Notes: generated by a model from the letters alone, not told the origin. A DNA stretch of 10,953 nt from DASZZX01 sp036260415 (GCA_036260415.1 DASZZX010000091.1:1-10953), one strand, 5' to 3'; positions 1 through 10,920 are shown, counted from the first letter of the stretch. A program made the numbers and translations.

Positions 1-59
1 GCAGCGCCAGGTTCGTACGACGTCCCGCCACGCCACCATCCTGCCAGCACGCGCGCCGG

Positions 60-77
60 GCGACCTCCCCAGGTCGC
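60..77. promoter_or_regulatory. Perfect inverted repeat, operator-like
   Basis: GCGACCT-CCCC-AGGTCGC is a perfect 7-bp dyad with a 4-bp centre. If transcription of the downstream transporter gene starts at its GTG (position 100), the repeat spans about -40 to -23 and covers the -35 area. That is where a dimeric repressor would bind. It could instead be a U-less terminator hairpin of an unseen upstream gene, because no T run follows it. Seen: the repeat. Inferred: its role. Confidence 0.4.
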
Positions 78-87
78 GGTCGGGGGC

Positions 88-93
88 TACGGT
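88..93 (+). promoter_or_regulatory. Putative -10 box (TACGGT) for a leaderless transcript
   Basis: TACGGT fits the actinobacterial -10 consensus TANNNT. Its last T lies exactly 7 nt upstream of the G of the GTG start at 100, so transcription would begin on the start codon. This would explain why no Shine-Dalgarno sequence lies at usual spacing before this gene. No good -35 hexamer is present, which is common for this promoter class. A six-base match is weak evidence alone, and the spacing is what makes it notable. Confidence 0.35.
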
Positions 94-99
94 CGTCGC

Positions 100-1422
100 G
101 TGACGTCGCGCCCGGAGCCCGACCCTCGCTGGAGCGTCGCCGCGACCCTCAGCCGCGCCGGCTGGCGGATGGTGACCAGCGTCGATGGGTTCCTTTCACG
201 CTCTGGACCGGCTTTCCGGCGGCTCACCGTCGTCAACTCCGCCGCCACGGCCGGCGACCTCCTGGTCGCCGTGGCGCTGGCCGGCACGCTGTTCTTCACC
301 GTCCCCTCCGCCGAGGCACGTGGCAACGTGCTGTTGTACCTGTTGATCACGCTCGCCCCGTTCGCGGTCCTGGCACCGGCGCTGAGTGCGCTACTGGCCC
401 GCCGCCCCACCGCGTACCGGCACGGGCTGGTCACCAGCAGTGGGCTGCGTGGGGTGTGCAGCGTGCTGCTCGCCTGGCAGCTGCGCACCCTGTGGCTGTA
501 CCCGTTGGCGTTCCTGCTGCTGGTGCTGTCGCGGCTGTTCGCCATCAGCCGGGCGAGCCTGCTGCCGGCCGCCCTGCCGGGACCGGCTCCACTGGTGGCC
601 GCCAACGCCCGGCTGGCACAGGTGGCCATGGTGGCCGGCGGTGTGGCGGTGCCGGTGGGTGGCGCCGGCCTGCGGCTGGCCGGTCCCGAAGCGGTGCTGG
701 GGCTGGCAGCGATCGTCTACGGGGCTACCGCGGTCGCGGCCAACGACCTGCCGCCGCCGCCCCGCGACCCCGGACCGCGGGGGGTGTCCGCTGGGAGCGT
801 GCGCCACCGGTCGCGTCTGCCGCGTGCCGTCCGGCTGGCACAACTGGCCACCGCGGGCGTGCGCCTGCTCAACGGCTTCCTGCTGCTGCTGCTGGCGTTC
901 GCGCTGCGCCGCGCCGACGCGGGCCTGCTCGACTTCGGGGCGCTCCTCGGCGCCGCGGGTGGTGGCTACCTGGTCGCGGCGCTGGTGTCACCGTGGCTGG
1001 AGCGTCGCCTGCGGGAGGAGCCGACCGTCGTCGTCGGGCTCGCGGTGGAGGCAGGAGCGGCCTTCGTCGCCGCCCAGGCGTTCGGCCTGGTGGCCGCCGG
1101 GGCGCTGGCCGCCGCGGCCGGTCTCGCCTGGGGGCTCGCCAGGTTCGCCTTCGATGGGCTGCTGCAGGCGGCCGTGCCGCCCACCGCCCGCGGGGCCGCG
1201 TTCACCCGCTCCGAGACGTTGTTCGCCCTCGCTTGGGTGCTCGGTGCCGTCGTACCCGTCGCGGTGCCGGTCCCCGCCCGGCTGGGGCTGACGTCCGCCG
1301 GCGTCGCCGCTCTCGCCGCTCAGGTCGTCTACGTCACCGGACTGCTGGTGCCGCGCCGTCAGGAGCCCAGCCTGCCGGCCGGCCACCACGACGCGGCCGA
1401 CCGCCAGGTCACACCATCCTGA
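100..1422 (+). CDS. MFS-type membrane transporter
   Basis: The 440-aa product is a predicted polytopic inner-membrane protein of the major facilitator type, probably an exporter of small molecules; the substrate is unknown. About 12 hydrophobic segments fall in two halves, roughly residues 45-215 and 245-416. They are split by a polar, proline- and arginine-rich loop (about 216-245), as expected for the central cytoplasmic loop of a 6+6 MFS fold. The loop after the second segment (RRPTAYRHG, about 101-109) resembles a degenerate MFS motif A. The Ala/Leu/Val/Gly-rich composition makes similarity weak, so a subfamily cannot be named. The GTG at 100 was chosen because a TANNNT box sits 7 nt upstream. 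An in-frame ATG at 169 (residue 24) also lacks a Shine-Dalgarno sequence. The first ~40 residues are polar and could be partly untranslated. The gene stands alone and ends 18 bp from the convergent korB stop. Confidence 0.75.
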   Translation: MTSRPEPDPRWSVAATLSRAGWRMVTSVDGFLSRSGPAFRRLTVVNSAATAGDLLVAVALAGTLFFTVPSAEARGNVLLYLLITLAPFAVLAPALSALLARRPTAYRHGLVTSSGLRGVCSVLLAWQLRTLWLYPLAFLLLVLSRLFAISRASLLPAALPGPAPLVAANARLAQVAMVAGGVAVPVGGAGLRLAGPEAVLGLAAIVYGATAVAANDLPPPPRDPGPRGVSAGSVRHRSRLPRAVRLAQLATAGVRLLNGFLLLLLAFALRRADAGLLDFGALLGAAGGGYLVAALVSPWLERRLREEPTVVVGLAVEAGAAFVAAQAFGLVAAGALAAAAGLAWGLARFAFDGLLQAAVPPTARGAAFTRSETLFALAWVLGAVVPVAVPVPARLGLTSAGVAALAAQVVYVTGLLVPRRQEPSLPAGHHDAADRQVTPS

Positions 1423-1440
1423 TGTGCTGAACCCCGTCGG

Positions 1441-2454
1441 TCAGGGGACGTCCCAGACGTTGCTGGTCTCCAGCAGCGCCTGCAGGCTCGCCCGCCCCTG
1501 TTCCCCCGCGCGTTCGACCTGGTCGACGAGCAGAGCCTCGTAGCGCGGCCGCTGCACCTGTCGGAAGATGCCGAAGGGGGCGGGCCCGCCGTCGCGGTCG
1601 GTCAACCGCGACAGCGCGAAGGCCCGCGTGGGGTCGTCGACGTGGGCGTCGTGGACCACCACACGGCCGCCGGCCTCGTCGAGGGGCAGGATCTCGACGC
1701 CGCCGCCGTCCTTGGTGACCACCGCCCGCCGGTCGTCCTCCGCGCCGAACACGATCGCTTCGCCGTGACGCAGCTCGATGCGGTTGCTCGCCCCGGTGGC
1801 CCGGTCGCGCACCGACAGGAACGCGTCGTCGTTGAAGACGATGCAGTTCTGCAGGATCTCCACGAACGCGCTTCCCCGGTGCTCGTACGCCGCGCGTAGG
1901 ACGGTCTGCAGGTGGTCACGGTCGTTGTCCAGCGTCCGCGCCACGAACGTCGCCTCGGCGCCCAACGCCAGGCTGACCGGGTTGAATGGATGGTCGATCG
2001 CACCCATGGGGGAGGACTTGGTGATCTGGCCCTCCCGTGAGGTGGGTGAGTACTGGCCCTTCGTGAGCCCGTAGATCTCGTTGTTGAACAGCAGGATCTT
2101 CACGCCGACGTTGCGCCGCAGGGCGTGGATGAGGTGGTTGCCGCCGATCGACAGCGCGTCGCCGTCGCCGGTGACCACCCACACGTCGAGGTCCGGCCGG
2201 CTGACCGCGAGCCCGGTCGCGATGGCCGGGGCGCGCCCGTGGATGCCATGGAAACCGTAGGTGTCCATGTAGTACGGGAAGCGGGCCGCGCAGCCGATGC
2301 CGGACACGAACACGGTCCGCTCGGGAACCGCGCCCAGCTCCGGCAGCAGCCCCTGGATGGCCGCGAGGATGGCGTAGTCGCCGCAGCCTGGGCACCACCT
2401 CACCTCCTGGTCGGAGGTGAAGTCCTTGCGGGTGAGGGTCCGGCCTTCGGTCAT
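1441..2454 (-). CDS. korB: 2-oxoglutarate:ferredoxin oxidoreductase, beta subunit
   Basis: KorB (337 aa) binds thiamine diphosphate and a [4Fe-4S] cluster. With KorA it converts 2-oxoglutarate and CoA to succinyl-CoA and CO2, reducing ferredoxin in the cytoplasm. The N-terminal WCPGCG gives Cys21 and Cys24, GIGCAARFP gives Cys55, and LQNC gives Cys204; these four match the cluster ligands of the 2-oxoacid:ferredoxin oxidoreductase beta family. The ThDP/Mg motif starts at GDGDALSIGGN (96-106), with FNN at 123-125. The stretch GFHGIHGRAPAIATG is typical of the 2-oxoglutarate-preferring actinobacterial KorB, of which the Mycobacterium tuberculosis enzyme is the known example. The ATG at 2454 was preferred over an upstream in-frame start at 2535, which lies inside korA. 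It follows korA by 7 bp and has a GAGGA Shine-Dalgarno sequence. Substrate preference is inferred from resemblance; a pyruvate or broad 2-oxoacid enzyme is less likely. Confidence 0.95.
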   Translation of the reverse strand: MTEGRTLTRKDFTSDQEVRWCPGCGDYAILAAIQGLLPELGAVPERTVFVSGIGCAARFPYYMDTYGFHGIHGRAPAIATGLAVSRPDLDVWVVTGDGDALSIGGNHLIHALRRNVGVKILLFNNEIYGLTKGQYSPTSREGQITKSSPMGAIDHPFNPVSLALGAEATFVARTLDNDRDHLQTVLRAAYEHRGSAFVEILQNCIVFNDDAFLSVRDRATGASNRIELRHGEAIVFGAEDDRRAVVTKDGGGVEILPLDEAGGRVVVHDAHVDDPTRAFALSRLTDRDGGPAPFGIFRQVQRPRYEALLVDQVERAGEQGRASLQALLETSNVWDVP

Positions 2455-2458
2455 GGTG

Positions 2459-2464
2459 TCCTCA
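2459..2464 (-). promoter_or_regulatory. korB Shine-Dalgarno overlapping the korA stop codon
   Basis: On the minus strand the junction reads TGAGGACACCATG. The TGA stop of korA is the first three bases of the GAGGA-containing ribosome binding site, which lies 4 nt before the korB ATG. This fixes the korB start and suggests translational coupling, so that both subunits are made together. Confidence 0.75.
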
Positions 2465-4351
2465 GCTGGTTGCCACCGGCATGCGGTCGGCGTTGCGCAG
2501 CAGTCCCACGATCTTGGCGTGCAGCTCGGCGGCACGAAACGGCTGGCCCCGCACCTTGTTGTAGCCCTCGGCGTCCACCAGGTAGCGCGCCCGCAGCAGC
2601 AGACGGAGCTGGCCCATGTTCATCTCGGGCACGAGGATCCGATCGAAGGAGCGCAGCAGATCGCCCAGGTCCGCGGGGAACGGGTTGAGGTGCCGCAGGT
2701 GGAGGCAGGCCACCTTCCCGCCGTCGGCCCGGACCCGGCGCACCGCCTCGCGGATGGGGCCGTACGTCGAACCCCAGCCGACCACCAGCAGGTCGTCGGT
2801 GGGCGCACCGTCGAGTCCCAACGGCGGGAGGTCGCGCGCGATGCCGTCGATCTTCGCCTGACGGAGCTCGGTCATCCGGTGGTGGTTGTCAGGGTCGTAG
2901 GAGATGTTGCCGGTCACGTCGGCTTTCTCGAGCCCGCCGATGCGGTGCTCGAGCCCGGGCGTGCCGGGCAGCGCCCACGGCCGTGCGAGGGTCGACGGGT
3001 CACGCAGGAAGGGTAGGAACGTGCCGTCCTCGCCGTTCGGAGCGGTCGCGAAGGCCGGGTCCAGGTCCGGCAGGGCGGCGAGGTCGGGCAGTCGCCAGGG
3101 CTCGCTGCCGTTGGCCAGGTACCCGTCGGTCAGCAGCATCACCGGGGTGCGGTACGTCAGAGCGATGCGGACCGCCTCGATCGCCGCGTCGAAGCAGTCG
3201 CCGGGCGACTGGGCGGCCACCACGGGCACGGGCGCCTCGCCGTTGCGGCCGAACATCACCTGCAGCAGGTCGGCCTGCTCCGTCTTGGTCGGCAGTCCGG
3301 TGGACGGCCCGCCACGCTGCACGTCGATCACCACCAGCGGCAGCTCCACCGCGACCGCCAGGCCGATGGTCTCGGCCTTCAACGCGATCCCAGGCCCCGA
3401 CGAGGCGGTCACGGCGAGCGCCCCCCCGAACGATGCACCCAGGGCTGCACCCACCGCAGCGATCTCGTCCTCCGCTTGGAAGGTGCGCACCCCGAAGCGC
3501 TTGTGGCGCGCCAGCTCGTGCAGGATGTCGGACGCGGGCGTGATCGGGTAGCTGCCGTAGAACAGGTCCAGGCCGCAACGCTGGCTGGCAGCGATCAGCC
3601 CGTACGCGAGCGCGGTGTTGCCGCTGATGGTGCGGTAGCGCCCCGGCGGCAGCTTCGCCGGCTTGACCTCGTAGCGGTGCGCGAACAGCTCGGTGGTCTC
3701 GCCGAAGTTGTACCCGGCCTTGAGCGCGTGCACGTTCGCCTGGGCGATCGCGGGAGCGCGCGCGAACTTCTGCTCCAGCCATGCCACGGTCGTGTCCACG
3801 GGGCGCGAGAACATCCACGACACCAGGCCCAGCGCGAACATGTTCTTGGCCCGGGCGGCGTCCTTGCTGCGGATGGACCTGGACTCGACGAGATCCTGCA
3901 GCGACCGTGTCGTCAGGTCGGTGAGCGACAGCTCGTACACGCGGTAGGGCTCGAGCGAGCCGTCGTCCAGCGGGCTGGAGAGGTAGCCGGCCTTCTTGAG
4001 GTTGGCGCGGTCGAACCCGTCGGTGTTGACGATGAGCGTGCCGCCACGCTGCAGGTCACCGATGTTCTTCTTCAGCGCGGCGGCGTTCATCACCACGAGC
4101 ACGTCCGGCGCGTCACCGGGGGTCAGGATGTCCTCGTCGCTGAACTGCAGCTGGAACGAGGACACGCCGGCGGTGGTCCCGGCCGGCGCGCGGATCTCGG
4201 CCGGGAAGTCGGGCAACGTGGCCAGGTCGTTGCCCACCTCAGCGGTCTGGACGGTGAAGCGGTCCCCCGTCAGCTGCATCCCATCGCCGGAATCCCCAGC
4301 GAAACGGATGACGACGCGGTGCAGGGTCTCGCTCGTCTCGGTTGTCGTCAT
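2462..4351 (-). CDS. korA: 2-oxoglutarate:ferredoxin oxidoreductase, fused gamma-alpha subunit
   Basis: KorA (629 aa) is the large subunit of the CoA-acylating 2-oxoglutarate:ferredoxin oxidoreductase. The gamma domain comes first: RFAGDSGDGMQLTG near residues 16-29, running to about 190. A linker leads to the alpha pyrimidine-binding domain, with SGNTALAYG (243-251) and the family signature YPITPASDI (268-276). The YPITP Thr is a known 2-oxoacid-contacting residue. GPSTGLPTKTEQADL follows at 348-362. The C-terminal transketolase-like domain (about 515-629) includes LLVVGWGSTYGPI and HLRHLNPFP. Gamma-alpha fusion is the normal layout for two-subunit enzymes, and the length is typical. The ATG at 4351 is the only convincing start: the reading frame stays open to 4870 but gives unrelated sequence overlapping the M23 gene. 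An AGGAG directly abuts this ATG, too close for normal Shine-Dalgarno use, so initiation may use GAGG about 12 nt upstream. No ferredoxin gene is in view. Confidence 0.95.
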   Translation of the reverse strand: MTTTETSETLHRVVIRFAGDSGDGMQLTGDRFTVQTAEVGNDLATLPDFPAEIRAPAGTTAGVSSFQLQFSDEDILTPGDAPDVLVVMNAAALKKNIGDLQRGGTLIVNTDGFDRANLKKAGYLSSPLDDGSLEPYRVYELSLTDLTTRSLQDLVESRSIRSKDAARAKNMFALGLVSWMFSRPVDTTVAWLEQKFARAPAIAQANVHALKAGYNFGETTELFAHRYEVKPAKLPPGRYRTISGNTALAYGLIAASQRCGLDLFYGSYPITPASDILHELARHKRFGVRTFQAEDEIAAVGAALGASFGGALAVTASSGPGIALKAETIGLAVAVELPLVVIDVQRGGPSTGLPTKTEQADLLQVMFGRNGEAPVPVVAAQSPGDCFDAAIEAVRIALTYRTPVMLLTDGYLANGSEPWRLPDLAALPDLDPAFATAPNGEDGTFLPFLRDPSTLARPWALPGTPGLEHRIGGLEKADVTGNISYDPDNHHRMTELRQAKIDGIARDLPPLGLDGAPTDDLLVVGWGSTYGPIREAVRRVRADGGKVACLHLRHLNPFPADLGDLLRSFDRILVPEMNMGQLRLLLRARYLVDAEGYNKVRGQPFRAAELHAKIVGLLRNADRMPVATS

Positions 4352-4394
4352 CTCCTGCTTCTGCCTCGTACCTTCCCCTGCACCGTCGCACTGC

Positions 4395-4412
4395 GCGCGG
4401 CGCTCGCCGCGC
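4395..4412 (-). terminator. GC hairpin between the M23 gene and korA
   Basis: GCGCGGC-GCTC-GCCGCGC forms a perfect 7-bp all-GC stem with a 4-nt loop in the 134-bp gap between the M23 stop (4486) and the korA start (4351). No T run follows on the minus strand, so it would be a U-less terminator or a structure in the korA leader. Such stems arise easily by chance in DNA of this composition, so the call is weak. Confidence 0.25.
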
Positions 4413-4418
4413 AGCGGC

Positions 4419-4436
4419 GTGACACCAGGTTGCCAC
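4419..4436. promoter_or_regulatory. Imperfect palindrome upstream of korA
   Basis: GTGACACC-AG-GTTGCCAC has 8-bp arms that match as an inverted repeat at 6 of 8 positions around a 2-bp centre. It lies 68-85 bp upstream of the korA ATG, in the only intergenic space before korAB. The GTG/CAC ends resemble regulator half-sites in general, but no specific factor can be named. I see no TANNNT -10 box for korA nearby. Confidence 0.2.
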
Positions 4437-4485
4437 CGATGTGGGGACTCCGCAAAGAAGGCACGCGCCGCAGACGCCGCTGCGA

Positions 4486-5583
4486 TCAGCCGCAGATGCG
4501 GCGGACGAAGGGGTAGGGGTTGACGGCACTGCCCCCGCCCGGGTGCAGCTCGAAGTGGAGATGGGGCGTGCCACGGGCGTTGCCCGTGTCGCCGTTGGTG
4601 CCGATCTGGCTGCCCACCGACACGCGGGCCCCGTCGGCCACGGTCCACTGCTGCAGGTGCATGTACCAGTAGCGGTTGCCGTCCGCACCGCGGAAGATCG
4701 CCCAGTTGCCGGCGCTGGAGCCGTAGGGGTAGATGTCGACCACCCCGTCGGTGACCGCGAAGATGGGCGTGCCGTACGGGGCGAGGATGTCGGTGCCGCG
4801 GTGACGGCGACCCCCGGAGCGCGCATCGCCCCAGCTGTCGGTGTACGACCGCGGCTGGCCGACCGGGCACGCGTAGCTGCCGCTGGTGGGGGCCGCCGCG
4901 CGGCTCGGCGGGCTCACCGAGGCCGCGGCGTGCCGGGACGACGCCGCCCCGGCACGGCGGCGCGATGCCTCCTGCGCCCGGCGCCGCGTGTCCTCCTCCG
5001 CCCGGCGGCGCGCCTCCTCCCGCGCCCGGCGCACCTCCTCCTCCAGCTGGCGCTCGAGCTCGACCGCCTGCCGGAGGTCGTCCTGCAGCTGGGCGGAGAC
5101 GTCGCGTTGGGCTTCCACGGCGGCGTCCAGCTCCGTCTGGGTGGTGGCGCGCCGGTCGGCCAACGCGCCTGCGCGGACGCGCTCGGCGGATGCCTGCTCG
5201 GACACGACCCGGTCGTCGCGGACGAGGCCGATCACCGCGGTGGCGCGATCGAGCGCCTGCTGCGGCTCCTCGGTCGTCAGCATCGCCAGCACCGGATCCA
5301 CGGTCCCGCGCTTGTACAGCGCCCGCACGCGCTCGCTCACGCGGCCTTCGGCGGTGGCGATCTCCCCCTGGAGTTCGGCCAGCTGCCCGGCGACCGCATC
5401 ACGTTCCGCGCCGAGCTCCGCCGCCCGCGCCTCCAGCGACGCCAGCTGCTCCGCGGCGGCATCGAGCCGCTGCTGCAGCTCCGCTCGCCGTGCTCGCGCT
5501 GCGCCGAGGTCGTCGGCCGACGCCGAGCCGACGAGCAGGGTGGCGAGGACCGTGACGACGCCCACCACCGTGCGCAGCGTCAC
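4486..5583 (-). CDS. Secreted M23 family metallopeptidase with N-terminal coiled coil
   Basis: This 365-aa exported protein probably cleaves peptidoglycan cross-bridges or stem peptides. Residues 1-23 form a signal peptide: a hydrophobic core VVGVVTVLATLLVG, then ASA just before Asp24. Residues ~26-210 are rich in Ala, Glu, Arg, Leu and Gln and form a long predicted coiled coil like those of EnvC/PcsB-type proteins, with a highly charged Arg/Glu tract at ~181-210. A Ser/Pro/Ala linker (~211-236) leads to the LytM/M23 domain (~237-365). HRGTD supplies zinc ligands His261 and Asp265. HLH supplies catalytic His341 and ligand His343. His309 in YMHL is the other catalytic His, so the active site looks complete. 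The only two cysteines, Cys239 and Cys364, bracket the domain. The GTG at 5583 was chosen because it opens a signal peptide and has AGGGG 5 nt upstream; the longer in-frame ORF to 5994 runs antisense through the CBS gene. It is divergent from the CBS gene and co-oriented with korAB. Confidence 0.88.
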   Translation of the reverse strand: MTLRTVVGVVTVLATLLVGSASADDLGAARARRAELQQRLDAAAEQLASLEARAAELGAERDAVAGQLAELQGEIATAEGRVSERVRALYKRGTVDPVLAMLTTEEPQQALDRATAVIGLVRDDRVVSEQASAERVRAGALADRRATTQTELDAAVEAQRDVSAQLQDDLRQAVELERQLEEEVRRAREEARRRAEEDTRRRAQEASRRRAGAASSRHAAASVSPPSRAAAPTSGSYACPVGQPRSYTDSWGDARSGGRRHRGTDILAPYGTPIFAVTDGVVDIYPYGSSAGNWAIFRGADGNRYWYMHLQQWTVADGARVSVGSQIGTNGDTGNARGTPHLHFELHPGGGSAVNPYPFVRRICG

Positions 5584-5615
5584 ATCCGCCCCTGTGTCGT
5601 CGCTCCGCGAGGACC

Positions 5616-5642
5616 CGGGGACTGTAGCCCACGAGGTCCCCG
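5616..5642. promoter_or_regulatory. Spaced inverted repeat over the M23 gene promoter
   Basis: CGGGGAC (5616-5622) and GTCCCCG (5636-5642) are perfect 7-bp inverted repeats separated by 13 bp. Their centres are 20 bp apart, about two helical turns, so both half-sites would face the same side of the DNA. The left arm and spacer overlap the putative -10 box TACAGT of the M23 gene. This fits a repressor operator, but a GC-rich 7-bp match can occur by chance. Confidence 0.3.
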
Positions 5643-5711
5643 CCGCCCGCCCGGCCCTGTCCGGGACCGGTGGCCGCCGTTCCCGCGGTCGCTGGTAGGT
5701 TCGACGCGTCA

Positions 5712-5735
5712 GGGGGGATCCCTCCCCGCGGAGGG
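5712..5735 (+). promoter_or_regulatory. Possible Shine-Dalgarno-sequestering hairpin in the CBS gene leader
   Basis: CCCTCC (5720-5725) pairs perfectly with the ribosome binding site GGAGGG (5730-5735) around a 4-nt CCGC loop. Upstream GGGGGG (5712-5717) can pair instead with CTCCCC (5722-5727), using one G-U pair and a 4-nt loop. The second pairing would free the ribosome binding site. The two are mutually exclusive, which is the geometry of an on/off translational switch. The runs of G and C make chance pairing easy. Confidence 0.3.
5730..5735 (+). promoter_or_regulatory. Ribosome binding site setting the CBS gene start
   Basis: GGAGGG ends 8 nt before the ATG at 5744 but only 2 nt before the in-frame GTG at 5738. 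The spacing therefore favours the ATG. Confidence 0.7.
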
Positions 5736-5743
5736 TCGTGACG

Positions 5744-6130
5744 ATGCCAACCATCGGTGAGCTGGTCGAGCAGGAGGCTGTGGCCGTCGCACGCCACGAG
5801 CCGCTCGCCAACGCGGCCAAGCACATGTTCGAGCACCGGGTGGGCGCGGTCGTGGTGCTGGAGGACAGCACGCGGCTCGTGGGCATCTTCACCGAGCGGG
5901 ACCTGTTGCGCGCCTGCGCTGCGGGGGTGGACACCCAAGCCGCCACGGTCGGCAACTGGATGACCCACAACCCCGTCACGGTCACCACCGACACCCACGC
6001 GGCGGCGGCGCTGCAGGTGATGATCGACCGCGACTTCCGCCACCTCCCGGTGCTGGGTGAGGGTGGCGTGGTCGGTGTCGTGTCGATGCGGCGGCTGTCG
6101 CGGGCGCTGCAACACGAGCGGATGGGTTAG
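5744..6130 (+). CDS. Two-CBS-domain protein
   Basis: This is a 128-aa cytoplasmic protein made almost wholly of a tandem CBS pair (Bateman module), with no attached enzyme, channel or DNA-binding domain. CBS1 covers about residues 1-60 and includes AAKHMFEHRVGAVVVLED and VGIFTERDLLRA; the T-x-x-D pattern (Thr50, Asp53) is typical of the ribose/phosphate-contacting site. CBS2 covers about 65-125, with VGNWMTHNPVTV, IDRDFRHLPVLG and VGVVSMRRL, and is less canonical at the last position. Modules of this kind bind AMP, ATP, NAD or S-adenosylmethionine and act as energy or metabolite sensors, usually through partner proteins. The target here is unknown. The ATG at 5744 was chosen over the GTG at 5738 from ribosome binding site spacing. 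The gene is divergent from the M23 gene and convergent with gltB. A link to gltB or korAB is possible but unsupported. Confidence 0.88.
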   Translation: MPTIGELVEQEAVAVARHEPLANAAKHMFEHRVGAVVVLEDSTRLVGIFTERDLLRACAAGVDTQAATVGNWMTHNPVTVTTDTHAAAALQVMIDRDFRHLPVLGEGGVVGVVSMRRLSRALQHERMG

Positions 6131-6205
6131 CCCCCAGAGCCGATCGCGCGTCCTTCCGCCAGGATGACAGCGCAACCACGCACGATCCTCACGTGGGCCC
6201 GGCGG
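6131..6205. other. Intergenic gap between convergent CBS gene and gltB
   Basis: These 75 bp separate two stop codons. Only weak 4-5-bp pairings are visible, for example GTCCT near 6150 with AGGAT near 6162. No stem followed by a T run is present in either direction, so no terminator can be called. Confidence 0.5.
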
Positions 6206-10860
<4,655 letters not shown>

Positions 10861-10864
<4 letters not shown>

Positions 10865-10920
10865 GCCGGTCTCCTCGGCAGGTCCGTGGTCGGCCCGGAC
10901 GCCGCCGCCCACGGGGTCAT
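10861..10920 (-). CDS. Possible 19-aa leader ORF overlapping the gltB start
   Basis: An ATG at 10920 opens a 19-codon frame (MTPWAAASGPTTDLPRRPA). Its TGA overlaps the preferred gltB start as GTGA, the classic coupling overlap. The gltB ribosome binding site lies inside it. It has no clear ribosome binding site of its own, and a 19-codon open frame is unremarkable in GC-rich DNA. It competes with the alternative that gltB itself starts at 10912 in another frame. Not recognised as any known leader peptide. Confidence 0.2.
10871..10876 (-). promoter_or_regulatory. Ribosome binding site favouring the gltB start at 10864
   Basis: On the minus strand GAGGAG is followed by 6 nt (ACCGGC) and then GTG at 10864. 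The upstream GTG at 10912 has only ATGACCCC before it, with no purine-rich site. Confidence 0.55.

Larger units (their letters stand above)
5584..5743. promoter_or_regulatory. Divergent promoter region, M23 gene / CBS gene
   Basis: This 160-bp gap separates the starts of two divergent genes and must carry promoters for both. The minus strand has TACAGT (5626 to 5621), a TANNNT match giving a start near 5614 and a 31-nt leader that carries AGGGG 5 nt before the M23 GTG. The plus strand has TAGGTT (5696-5701), giving a start near 5708 and a leader of about 36 nt for the CBS gene. Neither has a recognisable -35 hexamer. Two inverted-repeat structures lie within the gap and are listed separately. 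Confidence 0.4.

Noticed and set aside
13..20. Palindrome TCGTACGA at the left edge
   Set aside because: Eight bases only, with no nearby gene start it would explain; expected by chance.
386..1430. Alternative plus-strand frames over the transporter gene (301 and 324 codons)
   Set aside because: Their Cys/Trp/Arg/Gly/Pro-rich translations are frame shadows of the GC-rich gene, and the 440-aa frame has clear membrane-segment periodicity.
1423..1440. Bidirectional terminator between the transporter and korB
   Set aside because: Only CCCC/GGGG can pair and there is no T run. The 18-bp gap is too short to support a call.
4490..4501. Short palindrome CCGCAGATGCGG at the 3' end of the M23 gene as a terminator
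   Set aside because: It lies inside codons for the C-terminal residues, has at most a 4-5-bp stem, and lacks a following T run.
3476..4523. Plus-strand frames antisense to korA (346 and 175 codons)
   Set aside because: Antisense shadows of a well-supported gene, with no start signal and no recognisable domains.
2462..4870. 802-codon version of korA starting at 4870
   Set aside because: The N-terminal 173 codons overlap the M23 catalytic domain in another frame and do not resemble the family. The gamma domain begins just after the ATG at 4351.
4486..5994. Longer 502-codon version of the M23 gene starting at 5994
   Set aside because: The extra 137 codons run antisense through the CBS gene and push the signal peptide inside the protein. 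The GTG at 5583 has a good ribosome binding site.
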